This document shows, one piece after another, positions 27,708-36,222 of a DNA stretch of 64,000 nt; the stretch's first letter is position 1, and every line of letters begins with the position of its first letter. A program made the translations under genes and the position numbers. The DNA is from Paraperlucidibaca baekdonensis (GTDB lineage Bacteria; Pseudomonadota; Gammaproteobacteria; Pseudomonadales; Moraxellaceae): contig NZ_QUNR01000001.1 in NCBI RefSeq assembly GCF_003387535.1, positions 744,001 to 808,000 on the forward strand. The letters are read 5' to 3'. Under the pieces are notes generated by a model. The model was given only the letters and a program-made list of their open reading frames with translations. It was not told where the DNA came from and made no database searches.

Positions 27708-27902
27708 TCAAGTTTGTGTTGTCGTCGTGCCATCTAAGGCCACAGGCTTCACGAGTGCGGGTGTACGGCGATAACGAATGGGTGATAGTAGCGAGCGCAA
27801 TGCAATACGATTTTTGTAGGCAAGTACGAGCAGTATCAGCCCTAAAACAACGCCAACACCAACGCCTGCGCTCAAATAGAGCAAGAAATAATCATAGCTC
27901 AT
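27708..27902 (-). CDS. bcsF: Cellulose synthesis small membrane protein BcsF
   Basis: A 64-residue protein with one membrane helix (about 9-30) and a basic tail, SPIRYRRTPALVKP, comparable with the AKPRYVKPAG tail of E. coli BcsF. BcsF recruits BcsE to the membrane and is needed for BcsG-dependent phosphoethanolamine modification. It lies nine bases downstream of bcsE with AGGAG before its ATG. Identification rests on size, topology, tail and position. Confidence 0.75.
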   Translation of the reverse strand: MSYDYFLLYLSAGVGVGVVLGLILLVLAYKNRIALRSLLSPIRYRRTPALVKPVALDGTTTTQT

Positions 27903-27911
27903 GATGGGCTC

Positions 27912-29504
27912 CTAAAGGCTTTCAGGCGGTGGTAGAGACGCAGATAATAAATGATCTGTGTAATCAGTGTAGCCAACAAACTCGGCATTGTAGCGAATTT
28001 TTTCGAGTACCTGACCGATCTCGTTTTGCAGCACGATGATCTCATAGAAGGCAAATAGCGAGCCGACTTCCATATGAAAGAGCTTGCCCATGAGGGCGTC
28101 GACATCCGAAGCGGGGCAGGCAAACAGGAATAAATACAGATACTGGTTATCGTTGGTGATAAACACGCCGGGACGATCTGGTCGAAATGCATCAAGCGCG
28201 GTCAGGTGTGGGCACTCGGAGCGCAGTGTCAGGCGCACCACCACACTATCAATATTGGTATTGGCGCTCACCCGCATAAACTCATCGGCTGTAATGGCAA
28301 AGTCCACCGGCGTCATGTAGCCGACGCTTTCATTGGGCTGTGCTTCGGCAAAAAACTGGTCAAAGTCGGGCTCGATTGCGCGCCAAAACCACTGGCCTTT
28401 GAGTGATGAGATCACTCGGAAGCTCTCAGAGACTTCCAGGTCTTTGCGTAATAATCGCGTGGCGCCGGTGTGGTAGAGCTGCATTTCCTGCTGATAACTT
28501 AAGCTGGCATCGACCTCGTGAATAACGATTTTCAGGCGCCGGCCGCAGGCAATGCGGAGCTTATGGACTTGGCGTGCGAGCGTGCTGAAGTGTTGTGCCA
28601 CGCGGTGGTCGAGAATGACCGTGGCCGCCACCGCCGACTGCGTGACCTCGGTCATCAGCTCGTCGATATCGTCGAAAATCTCCCAGTTCACCGGCGTACT
28701 CTGGCCAAAGCGTGCAGGGTTCCAGCAGCTCAATACCCGGTGTGCGTCTTCGCCACCGCGCAGGTTATTTTCCGGCTGCTGATGCAGGCCGAGGGTAAAT
28801 AAGCGGCCATCTTGGCGCGAGCCCATGCCGTAGCGCGCGTCATTAATTTGCGCATTGCTGCTGTGCCAGTGGTTAATGCGCCACGTTAGGCGGCTGTCAT
28901 CAATGAGCAAGCCGGCGAGACCATCGAGCTGTTTGGCGTGGCGCAATAACGTTGGCCACAGCTGGTCTGCATCTTCTGCAATAAATAGTCCAGTGCAGCC
29001 GTGCTGACGGTGCCAGTCGTGCAAAATGCCGAGCTGGCGTTTATTGGCCGCGCGATGATGCGTTGCCAACAAACTGCTGGCGCCAACGTAAATGATGCAG
29101 TCGCTGCGATGCGCTTTTTGCGCCTCCAAGCTCTCCAAGAAATCCCAAATAGTGCGCGATGGATGATTGATGGCGAGTGGGTCGATGCGCAACAAGGTGG
29201 TGCTGTTGACCTGGCCATGTTCATTGAGAAATGCATTCAGCGGCGTCACGAGGTGTTGCGGCGCGGCGGCACAAATCGTCACGCGGCTGCCTTGTTGCAG
29301 GCCGCTGGCGAGTGTGTCGATCACCAGTGCACTGGTGGAGTGGCCCCGGGGCAAGGTGGCCACATAGAGGCTGCCGGGCCGGAGTTCAGCGGCTTCCGCC
29401 GGCAAGCCTTCAATGCCCATTAGGCACGGCGAAAATGGCGCTAAGATGGCGGGCGATATGTCTTGCCGGCGCGGCTTTAGCAGCCGAAAGATATCAAAGG
29501 CCAT
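27912..29504 (-). CDS. bcsE: Cyclic-di-GMP-binding cellulose synthesis protein BcsE
   Basis: Cytoplasmic c-di-GMP sensor that boosts cellulose secretion in E. coli-type loci. The 530-residue length matches (E. coli 523). The N-terminal part resembles a degenerate RecA/GIL-like ATPase fold (VATLPRGHSTSALVIDTL), and the C-terminal GGDEF-I-site-like domain contains TGATRLLRKDLEVS; I could not place the RxGD motif with certainty. The start is the ATG after GAGGAG; a GTG one codon upstream also reads. Divergent from bcsQ across about 100 bases. Confidence 0.88.
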   Translation of the reverse strand: MAFDIFRLLKPRRQDISPAILAPFSPCLMGIEGLPAEAAELRPGSLYVATLPRGHSTSALVIDTLASGLQQGSRVTICAAAPQHLVTPLNAFLNEHGQVNSTTLLRIDPLAINHPSRTIWDFLESLEAQKAHRSDCIIYVGASSLLATHHRAANKRQLGILHDWHRQHGCTGLFIAEDADQLWPTLLRHAKQLDGLAGLLIDDSRLTWRINHWHSSNAQINDARYGMGSRQDGRLFTLGLHQQPENNLRGGEDAHRVLSCWNPARFGQSTPVNWEIFDDIDELMTEVTQSAVAATVILDHRVAQHFSTLARQVHKLRIACGRRLKIVIHEVDASLSYQQEMQLYHTGATRLLRKDLEVSESFRVISSLKGQWFWRAIEPDFDQFFAEAQPNESVGYMTPVDFAITADEFMRVSANTNIDSVVVRLTLRSECPHLTALDAFRPDRPGVFITNDNQYLYLFLFACPASDVDALMGKLFHMEVGSLFAFYEIIVLQNEIGQVLEKIRYNAEFVGYTDYTDHLLSASLPPPESL

Positions 29505-29565
29505 CACAACTCCTCAAAATGACAAACAATGTCGGATTAGAAGCAGTATATAGTGAACATCTCGA

Positions 29566-29579
29566 TAGACTGTTGTCTA
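29566..29579. promoter_or_regulatory. Inverted repeat in the bcsE/bcsQ divergent promoter region
   Basis: TAGAC-TGTT-GTCTA, perfect five-base arms, 28 bases before the bcsQ start. A second short repeat (GACA/TGTC near 29521-29533) and a TATATAGT element lie close by. This could be an operator for both directions. Confidence 0.35.
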
Positions 29580-29607
29580 ATTGACTACGTTGCGTTGGAG
29601 TATGTGG

Positions 29608-30357
29608 ATGTATGTGTTGTCGCTGTTTTCGCGAAAAGGCGGGGTGGGGCGTACGGTATTTGCGGTCAATTTGGCGGCAATTTTTGCCGAGCAAGGCCTG
29701 CGTGTAGCTGTGCTCGAGTGCGACCCACAAAACACCTTGTCACAACATTTTGATGACCTTGATGCGCACACGCGTGGCTGGGCGCATACCTTATTGCCCG
29801 ATAGCCACGCGGAGCCAGTGCATTGGTCGCCGCGCGACAACTTGATGATTATCCCTTTTGGCAGCATTGGCTCTGCCCAGCGCTTGATTGTTGAGCAAGC
29901 ATTGGCCGCGCAACCACAGAGGCTAGCGGAGTTTATTCGGGCGCCATTTTTAGCCGATGTCGATGTGATGCTGATCGATACCCCTGGCGGCTATAGCGTT
30001 TATAGCGACCAAGCTGAGCGTGTGGCCAGCGCCGCGCTGTCGATTTGGCTATGCGACGCCGCCTCGCAAAAAGCCTTTATTGGCAGTGAGCGCCGCGTGT
30101 TGCCGGTGGCCTGTGCGCACCGCCATATCATCAATCAAATTAATGCCAGTAAAGGCTCCCGCCGCGTGCTGATGAAGCGCTGGCGTGAGCTCGTTGGCGA
30201 TGAGTTATTGCCAACGCCCGTCCATCAAGATGAGTTGGTATCCGACGCCTTGCATGAAGGCACGACCGTGACCTGGTATGCGAACTACAGCCAAGCCGCG
30301 CATGATTTGCAGGGTGTTGCCACATGGCTGCGTCAGGAATGGTTAGCCGATGTCTGA
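29608..30357 (+). CDS. bcsQ: Cellulose synthesis ATPase BcsQ
   Basis: MinD/ParA-like ATPase that localises or stabilises the cellulose secretion complex, in E. coli with BcsR and BcsE. The Walker A region is SRKGGVGRT (about 8-16): the signature Lys is present but the usual second Lys is Arg. The switch region LIDTPGG is near residue 120. I chose the ATG seven bases after GGAG, giving 249 residues; the longer frame begins with TTG. It overlaps bcsA by eight bases. No bcsR-like gene fits upstream. Confidence 0.92.
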   Translation: MYVLSLFSRKGGVGRTVFAVNLAAIFAEQGLRVAVLECDPQNTLSQHFDDLDAHTRGWAHTLLPDSHAEPVHWSPRDNLMIIPFGSIGSAQRLIVEQALAAQPQRLAEFIRAPFLADVDVMLIDTPGGYSVYSDQAERVASAALSIWLCDAASQKAFIGSERRVLPVACAHRHIINQINASKGSRRVLMKRWRELVGDELLPTPVHQDELVSDALHEGTTVTWYANYSQAAHDLQGVATWLRQEWLADV

Positions 30358-32851
30358 GCCGACCATCAAGCCGCGCTGGATTGATCGCTGGCGGGCACGA
30401 CCCGCGTGGCATTGGTGGTGGCTATTTATTCTGCCGGCCACTCAGCGCCGCCCCATTGCGCTGCTTGATGGCTTGGCCCTGCGCGCACGTGCGTGGGTGG
30501 CCGGCGAGCTCGGCGTAGAGCAGCCAGCGCCGCTGCGACTCTGGCTCTGGCGCGTGTTTGTGCTGCCCGATAGCTATGCGTATCGGCATACGAAAATCCT
30601 CTGGCGCATCATTCGCCAAGCGGTGATGTGGCCAATCTATACCCTACTGCGTGCCTGGCGGCCCGTTCAACACTGGCTAGATTTGCAGATCGATCGAGCA
30701 GCGATTGGCGACCGCATGGACAGCGCGGCCTTGGCTTTGCCGACCTTGACGCTGGGTTGGCGCTTGCTCATTGCGGTGGTGTGTTTGCCCCTGCTCGGGG
30801 TGATTGTGAGTACGCCATTGCAGCCGTTAGATCAGGCGTTGTTTGCCGTGCTGATGCTTGGCTTGGCGGTTTTTGCACGACAAATGCCGGGCAAAACCGC
30901 GCGCGTGTTTTTGCTAACCCTGTCATTGGTCGCCACCTTGCGTTACCTGTGGTGGCGGGTCACTGTCACGCTGCCCTATAACGAGCCGGTCGACCTAGCC
31001 TTTGCGCTGATCTTATTTGCTGCCGAACTCTACGCCGTGACTATTTTGCTGCTCGGCTATTTTCAAACCGCGTGGCCATTGGGCCGTGAGGTGGCAACAC
31101 TGCCCGCGAACACCGACGAATGGCCATCTGTCGATGTCTATATCCCGACTTACAACGAGCCTTTGAAAGTACTCAGGCCCACCGTGCTGGCGGCGCTCGG
31201 TATGGATTGGCCGGCCGACAAGCTGTCGATTTGGGTGCTTGATGATGGTCGCCGCGATGACATCAAGCGCTTCTCTGAAGAGGCCGGCGTGAATTATTTG
31301 ATTCGCCCAAATAACTTCCATGCGAAGGCAGGCAACTTAAACCACGCGCTGCAACATAGTACCGGCGACTATATTGCTATTTTTGACTGCGATCACATTC
31401 CTACGCGGCCATTTTTGCGCGCCACCATGGGGTGGTTTTTAAAAGACCCGAAATGCGCCGTGGTACAAACGCCGCACCATTTTTTCTCGCCCGACCCGTT
31501 TCGCCGCAACCTCGGCATGAAAGATGGCGAGCCCGCCGAAGACATGCTTTTTCACGGCCTGCTGCAAGACGGCAACGACTTTTGGAACGCGACGTTTTTT
31601 TGCGGCTCCTGTGCGGTCATCAAGCGTGAGCCATTGCTCGAGGTCGGCGGTATTGCGGTCGAGACAGTGACCGAAGATGCCCATACCGCGCTCAAGCTGC
31701 ACCGGCGCGGCTACACCACCGCGTTTATCAATATGCCGCAGGCGGCGGGTTTAGCCACCGAAAGTATTGCCGATCATGTAGGCCAACGGATTCGCTGGGC
31801 GCGCGGCATGATTCAGATTTTTCGCACCGATAATCCCTGGCGTGGGCCGGGCTTAAGCTGGGCGCAGCGCCTGTGCTACACGAGCTCAATGCTGCATTTT
31901 TTGTATGGCATTCCGCGGCTGATTTTTTTGCTCGCCCCCATGGCCTATCTATTTTTTGGGCTGCACTTAATCGCCACCACGGCGGCAGCCATCATTGCCT
32001 ATATTTTGCCGCAGCTTATTCATGCCAATTTGGCGAACTCGCGCGCGCAGGGGCATCACCGTCACTCCTTTTGGTCCGAGGTCTATGAGACCGTGCTGGC
32101 GTGGTATATCGCCGTGCCAACGACCATGGCCTTGATTAACCCGAAGCTGGGTAAGTTTAATGTGACCTCGAAAGGCAGCTTAGTCGATAGCAGCTTTTAT
32201 GACTGGGGTATTGCCAAGCCGTATTTGCTGTTGATTGTCATCAACATAGCCGGACTGGGCTTTGGTGTGGTGCGGCTATTGGCGCCGGATAATCCCGAGG
32301 TGGGCACGGTACTGCTAAACGTCTTTTGGGTGCTTTATAATCTTGTGGTGCTTGGCGTGGCCATGGGGGCCTCGCGCGAGAGCATGCAGCTGCGCGTATC
32401 GCCGCGCGTCAACGGCGAGATGCCGGTGGTGGTCTATCGTATCGATGGCCAAGCCATTCGCGCACAGTCATTAGACTACTCCATGACAGGTATTGGCTTG
32501 GTATTGCCCGATGGCATTGATTTGGCCGATGGTGAGCATTTGCGCATATTATTGCCCTCGGATGACGACGAGATGGCATTTAACGCGCAGGTCATGTGGC
32601 GTAGCGAACGTCGCGTCGGTTTACGTTTCGAAAATATGACGCTACGCGATGAGGCGAATTTGGTGCGCTGTACGTTTGCGCGGCCTGGCGCTTGGTATAC
32701 CTCGCCGGTGGTCAATGACAAGCCGTGGCAAAGTCTGGTTCGCATCAATACCTTGTGCTGGCAAGCCTATAGTCAGCTCTTTTCTCTTGTTCCGACCCTC
32801 TGGCGATTGCGCCGCGAGCGTCACCATTCCTCTGCTGTGGAGCGCACATGA
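30350..32851 (+). CDS. bcsA: Cellulose synthase catalytic subunit BcsA
   Basis: Inner-membrane GT2 glucosyltransferase that polymerises UDP-glucose and threads cellulose through the membrane. The 833-residue protein has N-terminal helices, the glycosyltransferase core with DDG (about 297), FDCDH (about 345), catalytic base TED (about 440) and QRIRW (about 480), more helices, then a C-terminal PilZ domain with RVSPR (RxxxR, about 682) and DYSMTG (DxSxxG). The PilZ motifs are intact, so activation by c-di-GMP is expected. Confidence 0.98.
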   Translation: MSEPTIKPRWIDRWRARPAWHWWWLFILPATQRRPIALLDGLALRARAWVAGELGVEQPAPLRLWLWRVFVLPDSYAYRHTKILWRIIRQAVMWPIYTLLRAWRPVQHWLDLQIDRAAIGDRMDSAALALPTLTLGWRLLIAVVCLPLLGVIVSTPLQPLDQALFAVLMLGLAVFARQMPGKTARVFLLTLSLVATLRYLWWRVTVTLPYNEPVDLAFALILFAAELYAVTILLLGYFQTAWPLGREVATLPANTDEWPSVDVYIPTYNEPLKVLRPTVLAALGMDWPADKLSIWVLDDGRRDDIKRFSEEAGVNYLIRPNNFHAKAGNLNHALQHSTGDYIAIFDCDHIPTRPFLRATMGWFLKDPKCAVVQTPHHFFSPDPFRRNLGMKDGEPAEDMLFHGLLQDGNDFWNATFFCGSCAVIKREPLLEVGGIAVETVTEDAHTALKLHRRGYTTAFINMPQAAGLATESIADHVGQRIRWARGMIQIFRTDNPWRGPGLSWAQRLCYTSSMLHFLYGIPRLIFLLAPMAYLFFGLHLIATTAAAIIAYILPQLIHANLANSRAQGHHRHSFWSEVYETVLAWYIAVPTTMALINPKLGKFNVTSKGSLVDSSFYDWGIAKPYLLLIVINIAGLGFGVVRLLAPDNPEVGTVLLNVFWVLYNLVVLGVAMGASRESMQLRVSPRVNGEMPVVVYRIDGQAIRAQSLDYSMTGIGLVLPDGIDLADGEHLRILLPSDDDEMAFNAQVMWRSERRVGLRFENMTLRDEANLVRCTFARPGAWYTSPVVNDKPWQSLVRINTLCWQAYSQLFSLVPTLWRLRRERHHSSAVERT

Positions 32852-35064
32852 GCTACTCGCGTCGCATGACCTTATCTTTTCTGCTGCTGGCTTTTGCTGG
32901 CCTCGCCAATGCGGCAACGAGTCAAGGCTTTACGCCATCGGAGCGTAGCTATGCCCGCAGTTTTAGCGAGATGGGCGCGGGCAACTATGAGCTGGTTGGC
33001 CTCAATAACGACGCCTATTTAAATGTTGGCGTGCGCGCCGATGAGATTGTCCAAAGCGCCACGCTCGAGCTCAGCATGAGCTATTCGCCCGCGCTGCTTG
33101 AGGGGCTGTCGCACATCAAGGTGTATTTAAATAACGAAGTTGTTGGCACCGTGGCGTTACCCAAGCAGGCCTCACCCGAGCCGGTGGTGTCGCGCGTGCG
33201 CATTGATCCTCGTTACTTTAGTGACTTTAACCAGCTGCGCTTGTCGCTGGTGGGGCATTACACCCTAGGTTGCGAGGATCCGGCGCACACTAGCTTGTGG
33301 GCCAATATCAGCAAAAATAGCCGCTTATTATTGCAAGTTGCCCCAATCACACTGCCTAATGATTTAGCGCGTTTACCCGCGCCATTTTTTGATCGTCGCG
33401 ATAACCAACGCCTGACCATTCCCTTTGTCTTTGCGGCGCAGCCGAGCACAGATACGCTGGCTGCTGCTGGCATTGTGGCATCATGGTTTGGTCAGTCGGC
33501 GGACTATCGGACGGCGCGTTTTCCCGCCAGCCTGAATCGATTGCCGGCCGGCCATGCCGTGGTGTTTGCGACAAATGGCGACAGCATTAACGGCTTATCG
33601 CTGCCGGATGTGAGTGGCCCGACTATCGACCTCGTACCAGCTTACCGTCGTCCTGCAGTGAAGTATCTGGTGATTCGTGGTCGCAACATCAATGACCTAC
33701 GCATTGCCGCTCAAGCCTTGGCGCTTGGCAAGGTGCTCATGAGTGGCTCGCAAGCGCGCATTCGCTCGGTAGACTTGGGGCAGCCGCGACTTGCCAATGA
33801 CGCGCCAAACTGGGTGCGTACTACTGGCCCGATTCGGTTTGCTGAGCTCATCAAGCAGCCTTACGAGTTGCAACGCAGTTACGCCAACCGCGACCCCATC
33901 CGCCTGAATCTACGTCTGCCGCCTGATCTGTTTACGTGGCGCGTGCGCGGCATTGATATGGATCTTCGCTATCGGTATACGCCACCCGTGCGTCGTGATA
34001 ATTCGCTGCTGGGCGTCTATCTCAACGATCAGCTCGTCACGGCCTATCCGTTATTGCCCGGGCAGCACAGCGATGCGCAACAGCTCAGCATGCCGGTGCT
34101 CGATGAGGCCAGTATTCAAGCCAAGAAAACACTTTCCGCGCCGCCATTTTATGTGGGTGTGCGCAATGAATTACAGCTGCGCTATCAGCCTGAGGTCACT
34201 AAAGAAAATCTCTGTACCGCACAAATCAGCGACAGTTTGGTGGCGGCGATTGATCCCGACTCCACCATCGACTTTTCCCGCTATCCGCATTATATCGCCA
34301 TGCCCAGCCTCAGTGCCTTTGCGCAGGCCGGTTTTCCCTTCACGCGCTATGCCGATTTGGCGCAAACCGCTGTGGTGCTGGCCGATCAGCCCAGTGCGGG
34401 TGACATAACCGCCATGCTCAATAGCGTTGCGCGCTTGAGTGCAGCTACTGGCTATCCTGGTGTGCGGTTGCAGGTGGTCAGCGTGGCCACGGCTGAGCAG
34501 ATGACCAACAAAGACTTCTTGGTTATTGGCAGTACGGCCGCTCGAGCATTACGCGCGCAATGGCAGCCCCAGGCTCCGGCCTATGTGACGCGCGTGATGC
34601 GCGTGTTGCGCAGCTCACAGCCGCAAACTGATGCCGAGTCGGGTTGGCTGACGGCACAAGGCGATCCAGTAGCGCGCCGAGATATTTCCGTCATGCTCAC
34701 CGCCAATGGCGCGCACAGCGCCATCACAAGCTATCAGGCGCCACGTGGCAAGGCGCGCACGGTCGTGGCGCTGAATGCGACCGACAGCGCCAGTTTGCAG
34801 GGGCTGTTTGATGCGCTCGATCGTCCTCAGCTTGTGGAGCGGATGTCTGGCGATGTGGTGCTGGTTAACGGTCAACAGGTCGATAGCTTTCGGACGCAAA
34901 AGGTCTATCACGTGGGGCATTTGCCGGTGCTTACGCGCCTATGGCTGGCGTTTTCCGACCAGCCCATTGTCTTAGCGATAGCATCTGTGGCGCTGGGTTT
35001 ATTTGTCGCCATGCTGATGTTCTTTGGCCTGAACTACGTCGCTAAGCGCCGTTTGGTGAAGTGA
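32848..35064 (+). CDS. bcsB: Cellulose synthase regulatory subunit BcsB
   Basis: Periplasmic partner of BcsA that guides the nascent glucan. The 738 residues start with a signal peptide (cleavage likely after GLANA, about residue 22), contain two repeats of carbohydrate-binding and flavodoxin-like domains, and end with a membrane anchor (about 705-728, IVLAIASVALGLFVAMLMFF) and basic tail. The start overlaps the bcsA stop by four bases. Length is near the E. coli protein (779). Confidence 0.95.
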   Translation: MSYSRRMTLSFLLLAFAGLANAATSQGFTPSERSYARSFSEMGAGNYELVGLNNDAYLNVGVRADEIVQSATLELSMSYSPALLEGLSHIKVYLNNEVVGTVALPKQASPEPVVSRVRIDPRYFSDFNQLRLSLVGHYTLGCEDPAHTSLWANISKNSRLLLQVAPITLPNDLARLPAPFFDRRDNQRLTIPFVFAAQPSTDTLAAAGIVASWFGQSADYRTARFPASLNRLPAGHAVVFATNGDSINGLSLPDVSGPTIDLVPAYRRPAVKYLVIRGRNINDLRIAAQALALGKVLMSGSQARIRSVDLGQPRLANDAPNWVRTTGPIRFAELIKQPYELQRSYANRDPIRLNLRLPPDLFTWRVRGIDMDLRYRYTPPVRRDNSLLGVYLNDQLVTAYPLLPGQHSDAQQLSMPVLDEASIQAKKTLSAPPFYVGVRNELQLRYQPEVTKENLCTAQISDSLVAAIDPDSTIDFSRYPHYIAMPSLSAFAQAGFPFTRYADLAQTAVVLADQPSAGDITAMLNSVARLSAATGYPGVRLQVVSVATAEQMTNKDFLVIGSTAARALRAQWQPQAPAYVTRVMRVLRSSQPQTDAESGWLTAQGDPVARRDISVMLTANGAHSAITSYQAPRGKARTVVALNATDSASLQGLFDALDRPQLVERMSGDVVLVNGQQVDSFRTQKVYHVGHLPVLTRLWLAFSDQPIVLAIASVALGLFVAMLMFFGLNYVAKRRLVK

Positions 35065-35067
35065 GCT

Positions 35068-36222
35068 ATGACTTGGCGCGCGATGAGCTTTTGCGTGTTG
35101 GCATTGATGCTGACTAGCTGTGCGTTGGCCGAAACGGGTGCGCCAATCGCATCAGCGCCAGCGCCATGCGCATCACACCCCGCCTGGCAGGCATTTGCGC
35201 GTGAGTTCATCAGTGCCGATGGCCGCGTCATCGATGCCAGCACCGAGGCTATGATTACCACCTCGGAAGGCCAGAGCTATGCCTTGTTTTTTGCTTTGGT
35301 GAATGACGATCGGGCGCGCTTTAAGCAGCTGATTGACTGGACAGAAAACAACTTGGCCGCCGGCGATTTGCTGGCACGACTACCAGCCTGGTCGTGGGGG
35401 CGCAGCGCCAATGGCCAATGGCGTGTGCTCGATAGCAATGCCGCCAGTGACTCCGATGTGTGGATTGCCTACAGCCTATTAGCTGCCGCTGAGCGCTGGT
35501 CCGATGCGCGTTATCGCGCCATGGGCTTGGCGTTGGCGACGCGCATTGTGGCACTCGAGAGTGTTGAGCTGGCGAACTATGGGCGGGTTTTATTGCCCGG
35601 GCCGAGCGGCTTTCATCCCACCGAAAACACTTGGCGTCTCAACCCGAGCTATTGGCCAATTAGCGTGTTGCGCGGCTTGGCAGAATACACTGGCGATGCC
35701 GCTTGGCAGGCGATGGTGCATAGCAGCGAAGCGCTGATGCGAGCGAGTGCGCCGAAAGCGGTGGCGCCCGATTGGTTTGTGCTCAATAGCGCCACTGGGG
35801 CGTTGACCTGGCCCGCGACCGACAGCCCAAATGAAGGCGCCTATAACGCCATTCGTGTGTATTTATGGCTCGGCATGATGCCGCTCGTTGACCCCTTGAG
35901 TGCGAGCTTGCGTAGCCATTTTGCGCCATGGGCCACGCGTGCCTTGGCGCGTGGCTCGGTGCCTGAGCGCCTCAGTGTGCGTGATGGCGCTGTGCTCTCG
36001 GACTATCAACCAGTGGGCTTTGCGCAAGCGGCATTGCCGTTTTTGCAGCTACAGGCGGAGCGCCATGAAGTAGCCGGTTTAGCCGCCATTGAGGCACGCG
36101 CAAAACAACCGCGCGAGGGTTATTACAACGCCGTGCTGTCGCTGTTTAGTGAGCTGTGGCGCAGCCAACGCTTCTATTTTCAGCGCGATGGTCGCCTGCA
36201 ACTTGCCGCGGAGTGTTTGTGA
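35068..36222 (+). CDS. bcsZ: Cellulose-locus endoglucanase BcsZ (GH8) with altered base residue
   Basis: Periplasmic GH8 cellulase required for normal cellulose assembly. The 384 residues align well by eye with E. coli BcsZ: the general acid Glu in TTSEGQSY is residue 67 (E. coli Glu55), and PAWSWG and VLDSNAASDSDVW are intact. At the position of the catalytic base (E. coli Asp243, in SYDAIR) this protein has YNAIR, so Asn260. The N-terminus reads as a signal peptide with a possible lipobox (LTSC, Cys18), raising the option of an outer-membrane lipoprotein. Three bases after bcsB; its stop overlaps the bcsC start. Confidence 0.93.
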   Translation: MTWRAMSFCVLALMLTSCALAETGAPIASAPAPCASHPAWQAFAREFISADGRVIDASTEAMITTSEGQSYALFFALVNDDRARFKQLIDWTENNLAAGDLLARLPAWSWGRSANGQWRVLDSNAASDSDVWIAYSLLAAAERWSDARYRAMGLALATRIVALESVELANYGRVLLPGPSGFHPTENTWRLNPSYWPISVLRGLAEYTGDAAWQAMVHSSEALMRASAPKAVAPDWFVLNSATGALTWPATDSPNEGAYNAIRVYLWLGMMPLVDPLSASLRSHFAPWATRALARGSVPERLSVRDGAVLSDYQPVGFAQAALPFLQLQAERHEVAGLAAIEARAKQPREGYYNAVLSLFSELWRSQRFYFQRDGRLQLAAECL

